This document shows, one piece after another, positions 35,017 to 47,100 of a stretch of DNA of 64,000 nt (positions within the stretch are counted from its first letter, which is position 1; each line of letters starts with the position of its first letter). The translations under genes were made by a program, and so were the position numbers. Origin of the DNA: Rotaria socialis (lineage: Eukaryota; Rotifera; Eurotatoria; Philodinida; Philodinidae); contig CAJNYU010002142.1 of assembly GCA_905331475.1 (NCBI GenBank), forward strand, positions 310,001 through 374,000, in the 5' to 3' direction. The notes below the pieces were generated by a model that saw only the letters and a program-made list of their open reading frames with translations, did no database searches and was not told the DNA's origin.

Positions 35017-37695
35017 GAGGAAAAAAATGATACTTGTAATCAGATTATTATTATTTTTTGTTATTTATTTGGTATAAAATACTCATAAGAGAAGAGTTTA
35101 TATTTCAAAGAATCCTTTTCTTTTCGATTTCATTATCGATAAGAAACGAAAACCATATATTTTATGTTAGACAAGAGATTGAATGAATATCAAGTTCGTA
35201 TTACTACTTGACAATGAATAGTTACGATTAGTGTTTGTTGTTCGCTAGTGACAAGCTTTCTATTAGTATATTTTACTTTGCTTGGTATAATCATTACGTC
35301 ATCGCTGAACCGTAAACTTGAAAATCATTCTTTTAAACGATTACTCATCAATCAACCAACGCAAGAGATAATTAATAATCGGTTTCATTCGAAAATAAAA
35401 CAGATCTACTGGAGTATAATACATTGCATTTAAAGATCGCCGCGAATGCTTAATAGGTTTTGATTTCATATTTTGCTCTTAAATAGGTTCCATTGTGATT
35501 AAAACATACTTATCTAATTTTTCTTGTTGAACCAGTTTACGTTACTGATCTGACATTTCAATTCTGTTGCATTTTACACGCTGCCTGTTCGAAGTGCGTT
35601 TTTCTCAGACCGGCAAACATGTTATCTTGATGCATATACAATTAATTCGCGAAGTTTCAACCATTACTAATTCTTCTCATTCGATTTCTTAGGTGGTTGA
35701 TGAACACGTGGCTTATTAAGAATACGATAATGTGTTATTTTTGTACTATCCGTCAGTATGAAAAGCATGACTTACCGAGAGCAGTGTGTTAACATGGCTA
35801 CATTCAATAAATTCAGCTATTGAAATTTTACTGTATATAGTACAATAATTTCTTAGCCAGATAGAAAACGCTTCCAATCAGGCTTTTCAGATTCTTGGTC
35901 AAAACTGCGATGTAACAAAGGATGCAAATTATTTTAACTACATCAGTGAAAACGCCGATATTAATACGCATTTTCATCTGCCCGAGATCTAAGCAAGGAA
36001 ACATAACTCGTATTTCAGAAATACAGGAATATGCTTTTCACCTTGAGTTCTCATCGGTCCAAGTAGTTCATAAAACCTCTTTGAAACTCTGCATTTTTGT
36101 CTTTCCCCTTTCTTATCTTCTCGTTCAAACTGTTGAAATTGAAACACTTCAGCGTTATCTATAGTGTGACTAAACAAATGACTAGGTTATTAACTTAGTT
36201 TTGAGCTTATTGACTACTAAGCAAAGTAGACACTTTAGAAATTTCGAAGTTCCAATCAAGTCCTAAAAGACAACATATAATTATGACCAATTCAATGATA
36301 ACCAAAGGAAGGCAACAGCACTTAAATGGTTTATGAACAGTAGTTCCTGTTTGCTGAACATTCAAATAATCCAAAGCAGCTTGTTAGAGATCGAACATAG
36401 AGTGAAAATCCGAGCTGCTTATTTTGCACGCGTTACTGCCAATAAAAACAATCGCTCAAGTGTATAACGCATTTGCAACAATTATGGTATACATACTGAA
36501 AGAGATTTATGGAAAGAAAAGTTTCGCTTTTTTTTATACGACTTTTTCATGACTGCCATAGATGACGTAGTCGCCGATGTTTCTGAAGATGTTCAGCTTA
36601 TCAATACGTGTATCTGAATTCAAACTCACACCCACACCTCTTGAAAAGTCACTCATATGCAAAGAAACTTGGACAATTCCTAAAGCTCTTGCGTGTATCT
36701 GAACATGCGTAATTCAGGGTTTGGATATGTTACTTTTACTTTATTGGATCAGTCAAGCACGACATGTAATAGATCAAAGGAGATTTGTCTTGGATATTTT
36801 TCTCGGTTATGCAGGCAATTTTCATTGTGTTTCATTGTAGCCAGACACCAGCAGCGACTTTGTTTTTTTCAAATGCAATCGCGCCCATTATTTTCTCCAG
36901 AAAAAGCCTATTTTAACGTGTCTCAAGTGTTTGAAATGTACTTAGTTTATGCTGACTACACGATAAAGAAAAGAGTTTTGTTTTTGTAAAAAGCAAGCTT
37001 ATGGACGTCAAGAAAATAATGAGTATAAGACTGCTACGAAGAACATTACTTGATTTTTGTTAAAAATCAAGTAATGTTCTTCGTAGCAGTCTTATACTCA
37101 TTATTTTCTTATCTACATTTTACTGCTCTTCAACCACAATTTATGGACGTCATATTCTTCAGATTCACTTTCTTTTATTGAAAACATCCGCAGTTCGAAT
37201 CACTAAGGTTTGTTTTGGTTAGAAAAATTTTGTCTGGCTGCACTTTTAAGTTTAATTTTTAATTTTGTTGCACCAACTAAATGACTTGTTCTTCGGTCAA
37301 AACATGACGGCCTAATCAAACGAACCGTTTTTATCAGGAACTCTTATTATAAGCTGTTTTAGCAGATGACGATCCAGCTGCTTTTGATTTTGAGATGTCT
37401 ATAATAATAAAAATGTTCTTATAAATAAGAATCGTTTATGTGACTGAGATTTGAAGCATTCGCGGAATCTCGTTTGCATTTGTGGAATGATATTATAAAG
37501 TCGATTTGGCTATTCACACATTTTGTTGCTCTTTCTATATTTATATTTACCCTGTTTTCAATTTCAAGGATAAGTCTCTGTTTCGTGCTCCTAGCATTGT
37601 CTTTTCAATGTTTGACTGTTTTGCACCGCGATTTCAATGGCTTCATTTATGTTTAGAGTATCTCAACAAATATCATATTTAGTCACAAAAGTTTC
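35017..37695. other. Intergenic with a perfect palindrome
   Basis: 2.7 kb. Short open frames (60-98 codons) on both strands show no motifs. Contains CACACCCACACC at about 36632 and the 101-bp palindrome at 37010-37110. The promoter of the giant ATPase gene must lie at the right end. Confidence 0.5.
37010..37110. repeat. Perfect 49-bp inverted repeat with 3-nt loop
   Basis: Bases 37010-37058 are the exact reverse complement of 37062-37110, with GTT between. A 12-bp direct repeat TTATGGACGTCA lies just left (to 37010) and again near 37141-37152. The absence of any mismatch shows a recent origin or an assembly fold-back. Confidence 0.9.
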
Positions 37696-40600
37696 ATGCA
37701 GTTCATCGCAATGAATACATCGATTTTATATCACTTATTTCTTCCTCATTATCTACCATCATGTACTGAGGATGATTTTTTACTTGAATTGGATCATCAA
37801 CATGAATACACCTTGTTAGAGTGTATGAAAAAATATTTGGATACCTTACAGCCGAATAATGGTGCTAATAAATTGCCCATGCTCGAAATGCTTACTGATT
37901 GTGTTAAGCGTTGGTGTATCTTGCAGAATCCTCGAAAATTTACCAAATCGAATTTACAGTCAAGCATTGAAAAGCTACCACCAGGAAATTTTCTTCCGCT
38001 ATATTTCTATGCGCAAAACGCTGCGATTCTAATTGAAATCGAAGATAACAATATTGATCAACCATTAGTGTCATCTTGGCAAGTCTTATTACCATTTGAA
38101 CAAATGACTTCTTCTTTTGTTCCTCATTTTTCTTGTTTTCCAGTAACAAAGTATAGATTGCGCAATCGATCTCAATTGAGCTCCGAAGTTCATTATGAAT
38201 TGCTGGAAGATTTTATGCACAACACCATTGAATATTTCAAATCTTCTAAAGGTTCTCAACAATTCGATAATGTACGTGATGTACCAAAATCCCATTATAT
38301 ATGTCAATGGTGGATTCAACAGTTTGAAGGAGTCGAAGTCGAAAACAACTATAATATGGGAACTAAATTCAAGAAAAAACATCGTGATCATATCAGACAC
38401 AGTGATACCAAACTACCGTTTCGGCGCTCAGGTTTATGGATGACGATTAAAGTAGTCTTTCAAATCATTCTCAGCAAGCATTTGGGAGATGTGGGTATCG
38501 TTGTTTATAAACTATTGATCACTCACTTTCTTACATATATTATTTTCAACACATATTTAACAATATCCATTGATCTATTAGTTCATTGCATTCGAAAAAT
38601 CGTGCGAAGATTGAACAAAATCGAGCATTTGTTATCATCTATAAATACAAATGGTTTAGATACATGGCTTGATTATACAAAACAAGAAATACACAAGAAA
38701 ATCAATCAAATTCTTCCAAAACTACATTGGCAAAACAACGTTCAAGCCGATGAAAAGAAAAAGCACCTAAAGTTGGAAACCAACTTTGAATTACATGATT
38801 CTAATATTTATCAACATTTGTGCCAAAAATTAAAAGTTTACCTAAATTATCAAACCGTGAATAAAACATCTCAATATTTTCCGGATATTTACACTAATGA
38901 TTATTGCATTCACGTTAATCAAGACGATTATATACCATCGATGAGAGAATTCCTCGAAAAATTCAGTTACACGACTGGAATAGCATTAACTCGTATAGAA
39001 ATTTGGGTTGAATCATGTTTAAAGCAATGGATTAATCGTCCAACAACAATATCTCAATATGAGAGAAATCGTTTTGAAGCTTTATTGGTATTATTCGAAG
39101 AATATCAAAATGCAGCATTAGGTTATTATTGGTCAGAAAAAGGCCCCAGAGATCCTATGGGTTATACTCGATTTATTTTAACTTCATTGACAATTATTCG
39201 TTCAATGCATCAAAAATTATGTGATGATCCAAGATTTACACGACTAAAACAACACTCTATTAATATTCCAAATCTTATGAATCTCTTTGAATTTTTGGTC
39301 TTACCAAACCGCGGAGATATGATTCGAGCTCGTGATCTCTGGAAATATTTTAGTGAATTTCATGATAACACATATCCTGATCTATTATCAAATATAAGCC
39401 ATGTTGATGCATTTGGTGTATATTATGCCTCTCAGTCATCAGTGATGAATGAAAATATACAGAAAATTAGAGATCAGGCTGAATTGGATAAACAACAGAA
39501 AACACAGGAAGTCAAAAAAGCGAAACAAAACTATGAATGCTTGATGGATGAAGCAAGATATCGTGATTGCAGATGTTATGAAATACGTTATGGTTACTGC
39601 AAAAGATGTACACTTCAGCAAGAAGCTAACCGTATTACAGTTGAAGTTTACGAATGCCCGTTACCGTGCGAGCGTGAAGAATCATTCGCCGTTATTTTCG
39701 AATTGCAGATGCCTATTGAAATTCGAAGCTATCGTGATATCCTGTGGCAATTTGTGAATCGACCCAATCCCGTTCCAAAGTCTTCTATGTATGAATGGTT
39801 GAGAGCTCCACCTCATGCCAAAAGATTAGGACTATTTAATACCGGCCCTGATAACTGCAAAGTGAAGTTAGTTTCCTCCACAAACACTCGATATTTCCAT
39901 AAATCGGTAGTTAAATCTATTGGTGAGTTTTTTTGCGAAAATAGTTTAAATGTTCAAATCTCACCAACAAAAAACATTAAATTCGATGACGAATGTAGTA
40001 TATTAACGCCCCAACTTGATCATCCTGACTACAAACAGTTACAGTTTTCAATGGAAACTACTCAATTTATGCAAAATCGTGCCGTTGCTGAGCTATCTAA
40101 ATGTCCAGAACGAATGAAGCCCACTCAATTTGTCGAATTCGGTTCCTTTCGATCAGGTCATCGCCTGCAATGGTGGAACCTTTTAGTAGTACTTGAAATG
40201 GATTCTTTGCCAATTGCCGAAGAAAGCGTCGCAATACTGATAATGCATTCAATTTTGCAATATGGACCTGTAGCAGTGGATCGCAACATTATCGACAACT
40301 CTTGGTGTCCGGAAGCTCACGAACAATTATTGGACGATCATTTTATCGATGAATTGATTTCGAGATTAGATCGTCGTTTAGATGACTGTGAGTTAAATTG
40401 GCAAAATGAATTAGTTTTAGTAATTATTACGATGATTACTATGAGAATGTTAACTATTTGTAATTCAAGCAAACAAAATAAAATTGTTGATTTAGCAATA
40501 AAATGTCGCAGAATCGGTGAAAACTGGATTGATCTCATTTCAAAAAGCATTCAAACTGTATCATGTTCAGCCTTTAATGAAATAGAAAAACTCCGCCGGA

Positions 40601-43600
40601 AAATTGTCATTGTTGGAATTTCATGCATTTTAACATTTTCAATTCATTCCGATCGAATAGACTGTTTACTATCATCAAATGAACACATGTTATCTCTACT
40701 GAAAGCGGCAACTACTATTCACGACAATATTATCTTGAACAAGAATGCATCTAATATGAGTATATTTGTGAGAAATATTATGAGATATAGCGAACGCATT
40801 TTAGTAATGGTACAGCCAACAGTTGCTGAATTTCTACAAAAAACTTCCTATGAAAGTTTAAATGATTTTGCTGCCATTTATTGGGCTGTGATTAGAACTA
40901 AAGGTGCTATGAAAAGTAAATGGAAAAAACGAACACTAGACTCCTATGATGGTTGGTACGATTGCCAATATGAATCAAGACACATATCAATAGATTGTAT
41001 CAGAGGAACATTTTTAGTCGATAACATGGCTATAGGTTTTTTACCTGAAAAAATAACAACTGATCCATTATTTGTGCGCGTATTCGACAATTATATTTTT
41101 GAAGTTCAATCAGGTGAATCTCCTCAAACTTATATCACCAAATATGCGTATCACGATGATGGAAAAGTTCATTATGAATTTTATTTCAATGATATAAATA
41201 AAAGTTTGATAATTACTGAACGACATATTGAGGCGAACGAGATTTTTCAATTGATCCCTCACGATTGTTTCCTGGATGAACTACCTGATACTTTTGTCTC
41301 CAAGCACAGTCATTGGATGGACATGAAAAATGAAAAAATGGAATTTCGTCCTATTCGTTTTCAAGAAACTGATTTTTTAAATAATAAACCATACATATTA
41401 TCAATAAACACAGGGTATATCACTACTACTGTAGATAATGATAAACAGACATTAGTCAATCAATCAACAACATTATTTCAAAATTTATTTAGCCGATACT
41501 TTACTCGTCTCGATGACCAGCCATATATTTATATGATGGGCAATGATCTATATGAAGCTGATATAATCATTCATATCCATGCATCTCGTTTAGGTATCGC
41601 TTTTGAATATAATGCTACTACCAACATAATCAAATCTCGTGAATATTCAGATATGTGTATTGATGAAGATCAATGGTTGGGAACATTAACCAGTTTGACA
41701 TCTGGTCTTCTTCTATCACCATTGCCTGTCAATAGGCAAAAGCTGGATCATTATCCATATAAAAAATTAATTGTACCTTTCGGAAAAGTACACGCTAGAG
41801 AAAATCCCGACAATGGTCATCAAATTTCTACCATATATCGATCGTCGTCACTATCGTTTTCTCATCAATATTTTGTTTTCATTCTGAATGATCGATTAAA
41901 AATACTTCAATCAACAGATAGCCCTACTGGTTGGCTTTATCTAGCATTGTTACATGCAGTGACTTCTCATCCTTTACCAGATCACTATACTGGAATGACT
42001 GGAATGGAACGAGCTTTTCAATTATTAAATTCAGCTGGATGTTGGTCGGATCAACCATTTGATTCAACATCTTTAGACATTCTAGGTCAAATCGCATCCG
42101 TATCTCCCCGGGTAAATTATTATCCGGCAAGTCGACCTTATATGGAGCATATAGACTGGAATTCATCCGGTATACCATATTCGATGCAAAATTTTGGCTA
42201 TTATTTGATAGCAAAAAAGTTAATCGATACTAGTCAAAAATTGAATTTTATGTATCCATCGGTGAAGACAGGTGACATACCTGAACTATTCAACGGAGAG
42301 ATATATAATGAAGCATTATTAAAAAAGTTATATTGGGACTATCGAGATTCGTATAATCCTTCAGCTAGATTATCGATCGAGATGGAAGATGACATTCTAC
42401 GTATTACTTCAACAACAGCATATTATCAGACTGTACACAATTGTTCGCTTGATACGAACTATAATTTTGTTTGTCTTGTCAATGATCTATATAAGGATGG
42501 AGATGTAGATCTCAGAGACTGTTCAAAACATCATTGGTTACCGTTGTCTCAATGGTTGCCGGATGCAAACAAATTGAAAGATACTTGGATTGGTTTATTA
42601 AAAATGGCTGTTAGTACTAAAACAGAAGCAACTAAAAACAATACCGATGACATTAAACGATTTGAAACTTTACTAGACTTTCTTCATTATATTGCTAAAA
42701 ACTGTCAAATCAAACCATTTTATTTGCAAATGCTGAAAACGTCATTACAAATGTCTACTGCATCGCTAATAAATCTTGCATTTCCGCCGTTTATTTCTTA
42801 TCAGAAGATCGAAGAATTTATGTTTTTAAGGGAGCGCATCAATCTTCGCAACAATCTTACGTTAAGTAAAATGAATCAAATTTTAGCAGAAGTTGAAGCA
42901 TGTTGGTGGGGAAATCGAGAATATACAACTTCTGATGAATTAATTAGTTATTATGAAGTAGATCAGATCAACGCATTATTGAAATTGTGGAGATCGAACA
43001 AAACACTTCGATCGTTTCTAGAGGCGGTTCAAAATCAAATTTGTTCTGTTCAAATAGAACAGTTCACTACTAAAGTATCTCTCTATCCACAACAATTTGA
43101 ACGTGAACAAACCAAAGATCATTATCAAATTCGAATGAAACCGACGGACAAATCAATCGATACAATACTTTTAACAAAGGCGGAGCAAAAATTTCATCAT
43201 TTCAATTTAGGTTATTTTAACAAACCAACTAAACCTAGCCAAATCACTCAACGAAAAAATACATTTCCACAAGAAATCTTTCCTGGTGTCACCAATGAAG
43301 ATAATTCTCTGAGAGAAATTACTGACTATTTTAAAAATCAATTATTAGAAAGTTGGAATAAGTTTCTTTCGGATAATCAAAATGAGAAAGAAGACCCGAC
43401 AACTGAAGAAATCATCACACTTCTAGATTCGTTTCGACAAGAATCTCGAACCTTATGGAATGAATTATTTAACTCAATAATATTATCGAATGAACAACTA
43501 TTTGAAGCAGGCCTCCTCCTAAGAATCACACCAACAACTCTCATACCTTTACTGCAAGAAAAATATTCATATCTTAAAAATTCTTTATGCTTAGTATTAA

Positions 43601-46600
43601 CTAAAGATCAATGTACATTACTCGGTGGTATTATTGTCAATTGGACGTTAGAACAACAAATGGAACGAACTTTACATTTTGCTATTCATGGCAAATGGGA
43701 AGATTTCAAAAAAGAAATTTCGCATACGCCACATTCCAATTGGAAACCATCGAAATATATTTCTTGGCTTATCTTAGAGTTAGAAATGAATATTACTATT
43801 CGCGAAATTCAAATTAGAGTAGCGTATCATATGATAGAACCAAATATGAGAGCCAATAATTCAACAGTACGAAATATCGTCATGCAAATGAATATGGGTG
43901 AAGGGAAAACATCAGTTATTTTACCAATGTTAGCTGTTCATTTATCTTCATCAAATTCGAGTTTATCGCGTATTATAGTACTTAAATCATTGTTTCCAAC
44001 AAATTATCAATCACTACGATATAAATTAGGTGGCTTAATTAATCGACGTATTTTTCCATTTGCATGTCGTCGTGATATGAACTTCAAGGATCAACAAGTC
44101 AATCAGATTTTCGAACGTTTTACACACGGGTTACGTAACTGTGACGTTATATTAACTTCACCAGAAGATATTCTTTCGTTTGATTTACTTACTATCGATA
44201 AATGTCGAAGAAATGAATTTGCCGCCGGCCGTTCTATGTTAAGCATTCAGCGATGGTCAAGAAAATATGTTCGTGATATTTTAGATGAATCTGATGAAAT
44301 TCTGCATGTTAAGTATCAATTAATTTACACTGTCGATGGCCAACAACAGGTTGATGGAGGCGCAGAACGTTGGAAAACGATTGAAGCAATTCTTGAATTA
44401 GTCAAAAAACATGCTGGCGACATTTCACAATGTTTCAGCGAACATATCTATTATAAGTCATCTGAACGAAAAGGTGCTTTTCCACAATTTCGTTTACAAT
44501 CACAAGAACCATTTCCAATGTTCTGTGAAAAAATTGCGAACGATTGGATTGATAGTAGAAATTATTGTTATAAAGATAAACCAACCATCTTATCATTTAT
44601 TTTAGAGACAAATTCATCAATTGAAAATCTTGCTGGTAAATTTCCAGCTCTTGATATTCAATTGTTCCTCATTATTCGTGGTTTACTATCGTCAGAGGTT
44701 TTGTTAGTAGCGTTTAAAAAACGGTATCGAGTTAATTATGGCGTCAATCCGAATCTTTCTTGCAATCGTTTCATGGCTGTGCCATTTCGAGCCAAAGATG
44801 TTGTTGCTGATAGAACCGAATTTGGTCATCCAGATATTGCCTTAGTATTAACACATCTGTCATATTATTATTCGGGCTTGAGCGATGTACAACTTTCTGA
44901 GTGTTTCAAACGTTTAAATGAACAAGAAACTGACCCTGCATCGATCTATGATCAATGGCTTTTATATGAAGGTGAAAATAATGTACCACAAAATATCAAA
45001 CAATGGAATGGAGTTAATTTACAAGATTATCATCAACTCACTGTGTTCCTATTTCCTACGTTTCGACATAATATGATGGTTATCAATTATTTTCTAAATC
45101 ATTTTGTATTTCCTCGAGAGGCAAAACAATTTCCATTTAAATTAGTTGCTTCCGCTTGGGATTTAAGTTCATCTTCACGGTCGAAAATTATCACTGGATT
45201 CAGTGGAACGAATGATACACAATTATTGCTGCCTGTTGATATTCGTCAATATGATCTACCAGAACTTCAAAAAACAGATGCAATTGTTGTTAATAATTTA
45301 TTACAATCCGAAAATGAAAACTATCAGCCTATATTAATAAATGCCACATCAGAAAATATTTTAAAGCAAATTGTCAGCTACAAAGATACTATAAATGTTA
45401 TTCTAGATGTCGGAGCATTATTTATCGACGGAACCAACCGAGAAATTGCTCTCGAATGGCTGAAACAATCAGATAAAAATAAGATTGATTATGTTGTATA
45501 TTTTGATACAGATTCAATTGTTGTTTGCGATCGGCAACGTCATGATTATCCATTTGTAACATCTCCAGCAAGTGAACGACTGAATCGTTGCGTATTTTAT
45601 CTAGATGAAATTCATACGCGCGGAACTGATTTTAAATTTCCTAGAGGATTTAAAGCCGCTTTAACATTAGGAAATGGTTTGACAAAGGACCGTTTTGTTC
45701 AAGCATGTATGAGAATGAGAAAATTAGGAAATGGTCATTCATTGACATTTTGGAGTCCACATGAAGTTCACCAACAAATTCAAATATTAAAAAAAAAGTC
45801 GTTTATTACAAACAAAGCAGAAGGTGACAATTGTTCAGTCAACCTGATTGATATTCTTCGTTGGGTCTATGAAAATACTCAACAATCAACATGGGATGGT
45901 TTACATCATTGGTCTTCACAAAGTTTAAATTTTCAAAGAAAAATCTCTGCTTTTCAGCGTATTGATTGGAATGATCATCAACAGAAATTTACGAATATAA
46001 TAATGGAAGATTTGTCTAAAGAATGTTGTGAGCCTGAGATAATAGAACTGATCAGTATGTATGGTGCTTCGAAAAAGTTGCAAACATTATTCGACATTCA
46101 TCACAATCGATATGAGCATGATCATCATCATCATCATTTATCGAAGGAAATTAAAGACGCAGTATTAAAACGACTAACAGATTATGGTGGAACAAAGCAA
46201 CGTTTATCACAATTGTTAGACGAAGAACAACAGCGAGAACTAGAACAAGAATTAGAAGAAGAACGTCAATTAGAACGGCCACCACCTGTCGAACCATGTG
46301 AACCAATACTACACGAAGAAATAATGCGGCTGTGTGATATTCGTAGTAATACGATGAATTTAAGCAAGCATTCCAATGTATTTTGCCGTTTACCATATGC
46401 CTTCACTGACACCACATTTTTCAATGATTGTCAAGCTAACAGTTGGCAAGACACCGTTTGGGTTTCCACTGAGTTTCAACGTGTAATTGCAACGAAAGGA
46501 GAATCATTAAATCCTTTTTTACGTCCTCCACGATGGATGATGATCTATCGTAACCAACACTTGATTTTTGTCAGTGCCTTTGAAGCCAATTGTTTGATTG

Positions 46601-47100
46601 GTCGTTTAAATGCTCTGTATCACAAGGGAGAATTTAAAACTGTCTCAATGACGACATTGCGCTTGTTATTGCCGCGTGTTAAACGAATTCAATCAATTTT
46701 TGTTAATACACCCACTCTTACAGTCCCACCATTAATTGGACTTCCCGCTAATGCCACCTATTTTTTCATACCATTCGACGTGTTGGCCCAATTATTCATC
46801 TTTAATGGTAATCTTTATTTTGAAAATGTTGACGAACAAACAGCCTATTGTCAATGTTTAAGCTTATGTCCAAAACTTCGAACGAAAGACGAAGAGGAAG
46901 CGTTTCAAAACGGCTGGATTGCTGTTGATGGCTTCGTTAGTAGCGCTGAATATTGTCAGCTTTTAAAAATGAACAAAGTTCGATTCCGTTGTAATCTATT
47001 AAAATTTGTGAAGGAAATACTTGAAAATCGAAATAATTCACATGCACCTGTGACATCACATGTTGGTAGCATTATTTTTAACTCATTTAAACTGATTTAA
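37696..47100 (+). CDS. Giant DUF6606/DUF3638/DUF3645-type P-loop ATPase, intronless
   Basis: One uninterrupted frame of 3,134 codons; the start is ATG 37696, or ATG 37711, which fits the family N-terminus better. The layout is that of large fungal proteins carrying DUF6606 (N-terminal), DUF3638 and DUF3645, sometimes auto-annotated as ubiquitinyl hydrolases. Walker A GEGKTS is at residues 2068-2073 after MNM; a Walker-B-like DESDE starts at 2197. A helicase-like block DEIHTRGTDFKFP starts at 2637, then ALTLGNGLTKDRFVQACMRM (KDR at 2664-2666), resembling SF2 motifs V-VI. A Cys-rich knot (CRCYEIRYGYCKRC) lies near 631. A hydrophobic patch lies near 255-300. A His run and a Glu/Gln coiled segment with ERPPP lie near 2800-2860, as in fungal relatives. 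The biochemical function is not established. Likely not ancestral in animals. No in-frame stop, so apparently functional. Confidence 0.85.
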   Translation: MQFIAMNTSILYHLFLPHYLPSCTEDDFLLELDHQHEYTLLECMKKYLDTLQPNNGANKLPMLEMLTDCVKRWCILQNPRKFTKSNLQSSIEKLPPGNFLPLYFYAQNAAILIEIEDNNIDQPLVSSWQVLLPFEQMTSSFVPHFSCFPVTKYRLRNRSQLSSEVHYELLEDFMHNTIEYFKSSKGSQQFDNVRDVPKSHYICQWWIQQFEGVEVENNYNMGTKFKKKHRDHIRHSDTKLPFRRSGLWMTIKVVFQIILSKHLGDVGIVVYKLLITHFLTYIIFNTYLTISIDLLVHCIRKIVRRLNKIEHLLSSINTNGLDTWLDYTKQEIHKKINQILPKLHWQNNVQADEKKKHLKLETNFELHDSNIYQHLCQKLKVYLNYQTVNKTSQYFPDIYTNDYCIHVNQDDYIPSMREFLEKFSYTTGIALTRIEIWVESCLKQWINRPTTISQYERNRFEALLVLFEEYQNAALGYYWSEKGPRDPMGYTRFILTSLTIIRSMHQKLCDDPRFTRLKQHSINIPNLMNLFEFLVLPNRGDMIRARDLWKYFSEFHDNTYPDLLSNISHVDAFGVYYASQSSVMNENIQKIRDQAELDKQQKTQEVKKAKQNYECLMDEARYRDCRCYEIRYGYCKRCTLQQEANRITVEVYECPLPCEREESFAVIFELQMPIEIRSYRDILWQFVNRPNPVPKSSMYEWLRAPPHAKRLGLFNTGPDNCKVKLVSSTNTRYFHKSVVKSIGEFFCENSLNVQISPTKNIKFDDECSILTPQLDHPDYKQLQFSMETTQFMQNRAVAELSKCPERMKPTQFVEFGSFRSGHRLQWWNLLVVLEMDSLPIAEESVAILIMHSILQYGPVAVDRNIIDNSWCPEAHEQLLDDHFIDELISRLDRRLDDCELNWQNELVLVIITMITMRMLTICNSSKQNKIVDLAIKCRRIGENWIDLISKSIQTVSCSAFNEIEKLRRKIVIVGISCILTFSIHSDRIDCLLSSNEHMLSLLKAATTIHDNIILNKNASNMSIFVRNIMRYSERILVMVQPTVAEFLQKTSYESLNDFAAIYWAVIRTKGAMKSKWKKRTLDSYDGWYDCQYESRHISIDCIRGTFLVDNMAIGFLPEKITTDPLFVRVFDNYIFEVQSGESPQTYITKYAYHDDGKVHYEFYFNDINKSLIITERHIEANEIFQLIPHDCFLDELPDTFVSKHSHWMDMKNEKMEFRPIRFQETDFLNNKPYILSINTGYITTTVDNDKQTLVNQSTTLFQNLFSRYFTRLDDQPYIYMMGNDLYEADIIIHIHASRLGIAFEYNATTNIIKSREYSDMCIDEDQWLGTLTSLTSGLLLSPLPVNRQKLDHYPYKKLIVPFGKVHARENPDNGHQISTIYRSSSLSFSHQYFVFILNDRLKILQSTDSPTGWLYLALLHAVTSHPLPDHYTGMTGMERAFQLLNSAGCWSDQPFDSTSLDILGQIASVSPRVNYYPASRPYMEHIDWNSSGIPYSMQNFGYYLIAKKLIDTSQKLNFMYPSVKTGDIPELFNGEIYNEALLKKLYWDYRDSYNPSARLSIEMEDDILRITSTTAYYQTVHNCSLDTNYNFVCLVNDLYKDGDVDLRDCSKHHWLPLSQWLPDANKLKDTWIGLLKMAVSTKTEATKNNTDDIKRFETLLDFLHYIAKNCQIKPFYLQMLKTSLQMSTASLINLAFPPFISYQKIEEFMFLRERINLRNNLTLSKMNQILAEVEACWWGNREYTTSDELISYYEVDQINALLKLWRSNKTLRSFLEAVQNQICSVQIEQFTTKVSLYPQQFEREQTKDHYQIRMKPTDKSIDTILLTKAEQKFHHFNLGYFNKPTKPSQITQRKNTFPQEIFPGVTNEDNSLREITDYFKNQLLESWNKFLSDNQNEKEDPTTEEIITLLDSFRQESRTLWNELFNSIILSNEQLFEAGLLLRITPTTLIPLLQEKYSYLKNSLCLVLTKDQCTLLGGIIVNWTLEQQMERTLHFAIHGKWEDFKKEISHTPHSNWKPSKYISWLILELEMNITIREIQIRVAYHMIEPNMRANNSTVRNIVMQMNMGEGKTSVILPMLAVHLSSSNSSLSRIIVLKSLFPTNYQSLRYKLGGLINRRIFPFACRRDMNFKDQQVNQIFERFTHGLRNCDVILTSPEDILSFDLLTIDKCRRNEFAAGRSMLSIQRWSRKYVRDILDESDEILHVKYQLIYTVDGQQQVDGGAERWKTIEAILELVKKHAGDISQCFSEHIYYKSSERKGAFPQFRLQSQEPFPMFCEKIANDWIDSRNYCYKDKPTILSFILETNSSIENLAGKFPALDIQLFLIIRGLLSSEVLLVAFKKRYRVNYGVNPNLSCNRFMAVPFRAKDVVADRTEFGHPDIALVLTHLSYYYSGLSDVQLSECFKRLNEQETDPASIYDQWLLYEGENNVPQNIKQWNGVNLQDYHQLTVFLFPTFRHNMMVINYFLNHFVFPREAKQFPFKLVASAWDLSSSSRSKIITGFSGTNDTQLLLPVDIRQYDLPELQKTDAIVVNNLLQSENENYQPILINATSENILKQIVSYKDTINVILDVGALFIDGTNREIALEWLKQSDKNKIDYVVYFDTDSIVVCDRQRHDYPFVTSPASERLNRCVFYLDEIHTRGTDFKFPRGFKAALTLGNGLTKDRFVQACMRMRKLGNGHSLTFWSPHEVHQQIQILKKKSFITNKAEGDNCSVNLIDILRWVYENTQQSTWDGLHHWSSQSLNFQRKISAFQRIDWNDHQQKFTNIIMEDLSKECCEPEIIELISMYGASKKLQTLFDIHHNRYEHDHHHHHLSKEIKDAVLKRLTDYGGTKQRLSQLLDEEQQRELEQELEEERQLERPPPVEPCEPILHEEIMRLCDIRSNTMNLSKHSNVFCRLPYAFTDTTFFNDCQANSWQDTVWVSTEFQRVIATKGESLNPFLRPPRWMMIYRNQHLIFVSAFEANCLIGRLNALYHKGEFKTVSMTTLRLLLPRVKRIQSIFVNTPTLTVPPLIGLPANATYFFIPFDVLAQLFIFNGNLYFENVDEQTAYCQCLSLCPKLRTKDEEEAFQNGWIAVDGFVSSAEYCQLLKMNKVRFRCNLLKFVKEILENRNNSHAPVTSHVGSIIFNSFKLI

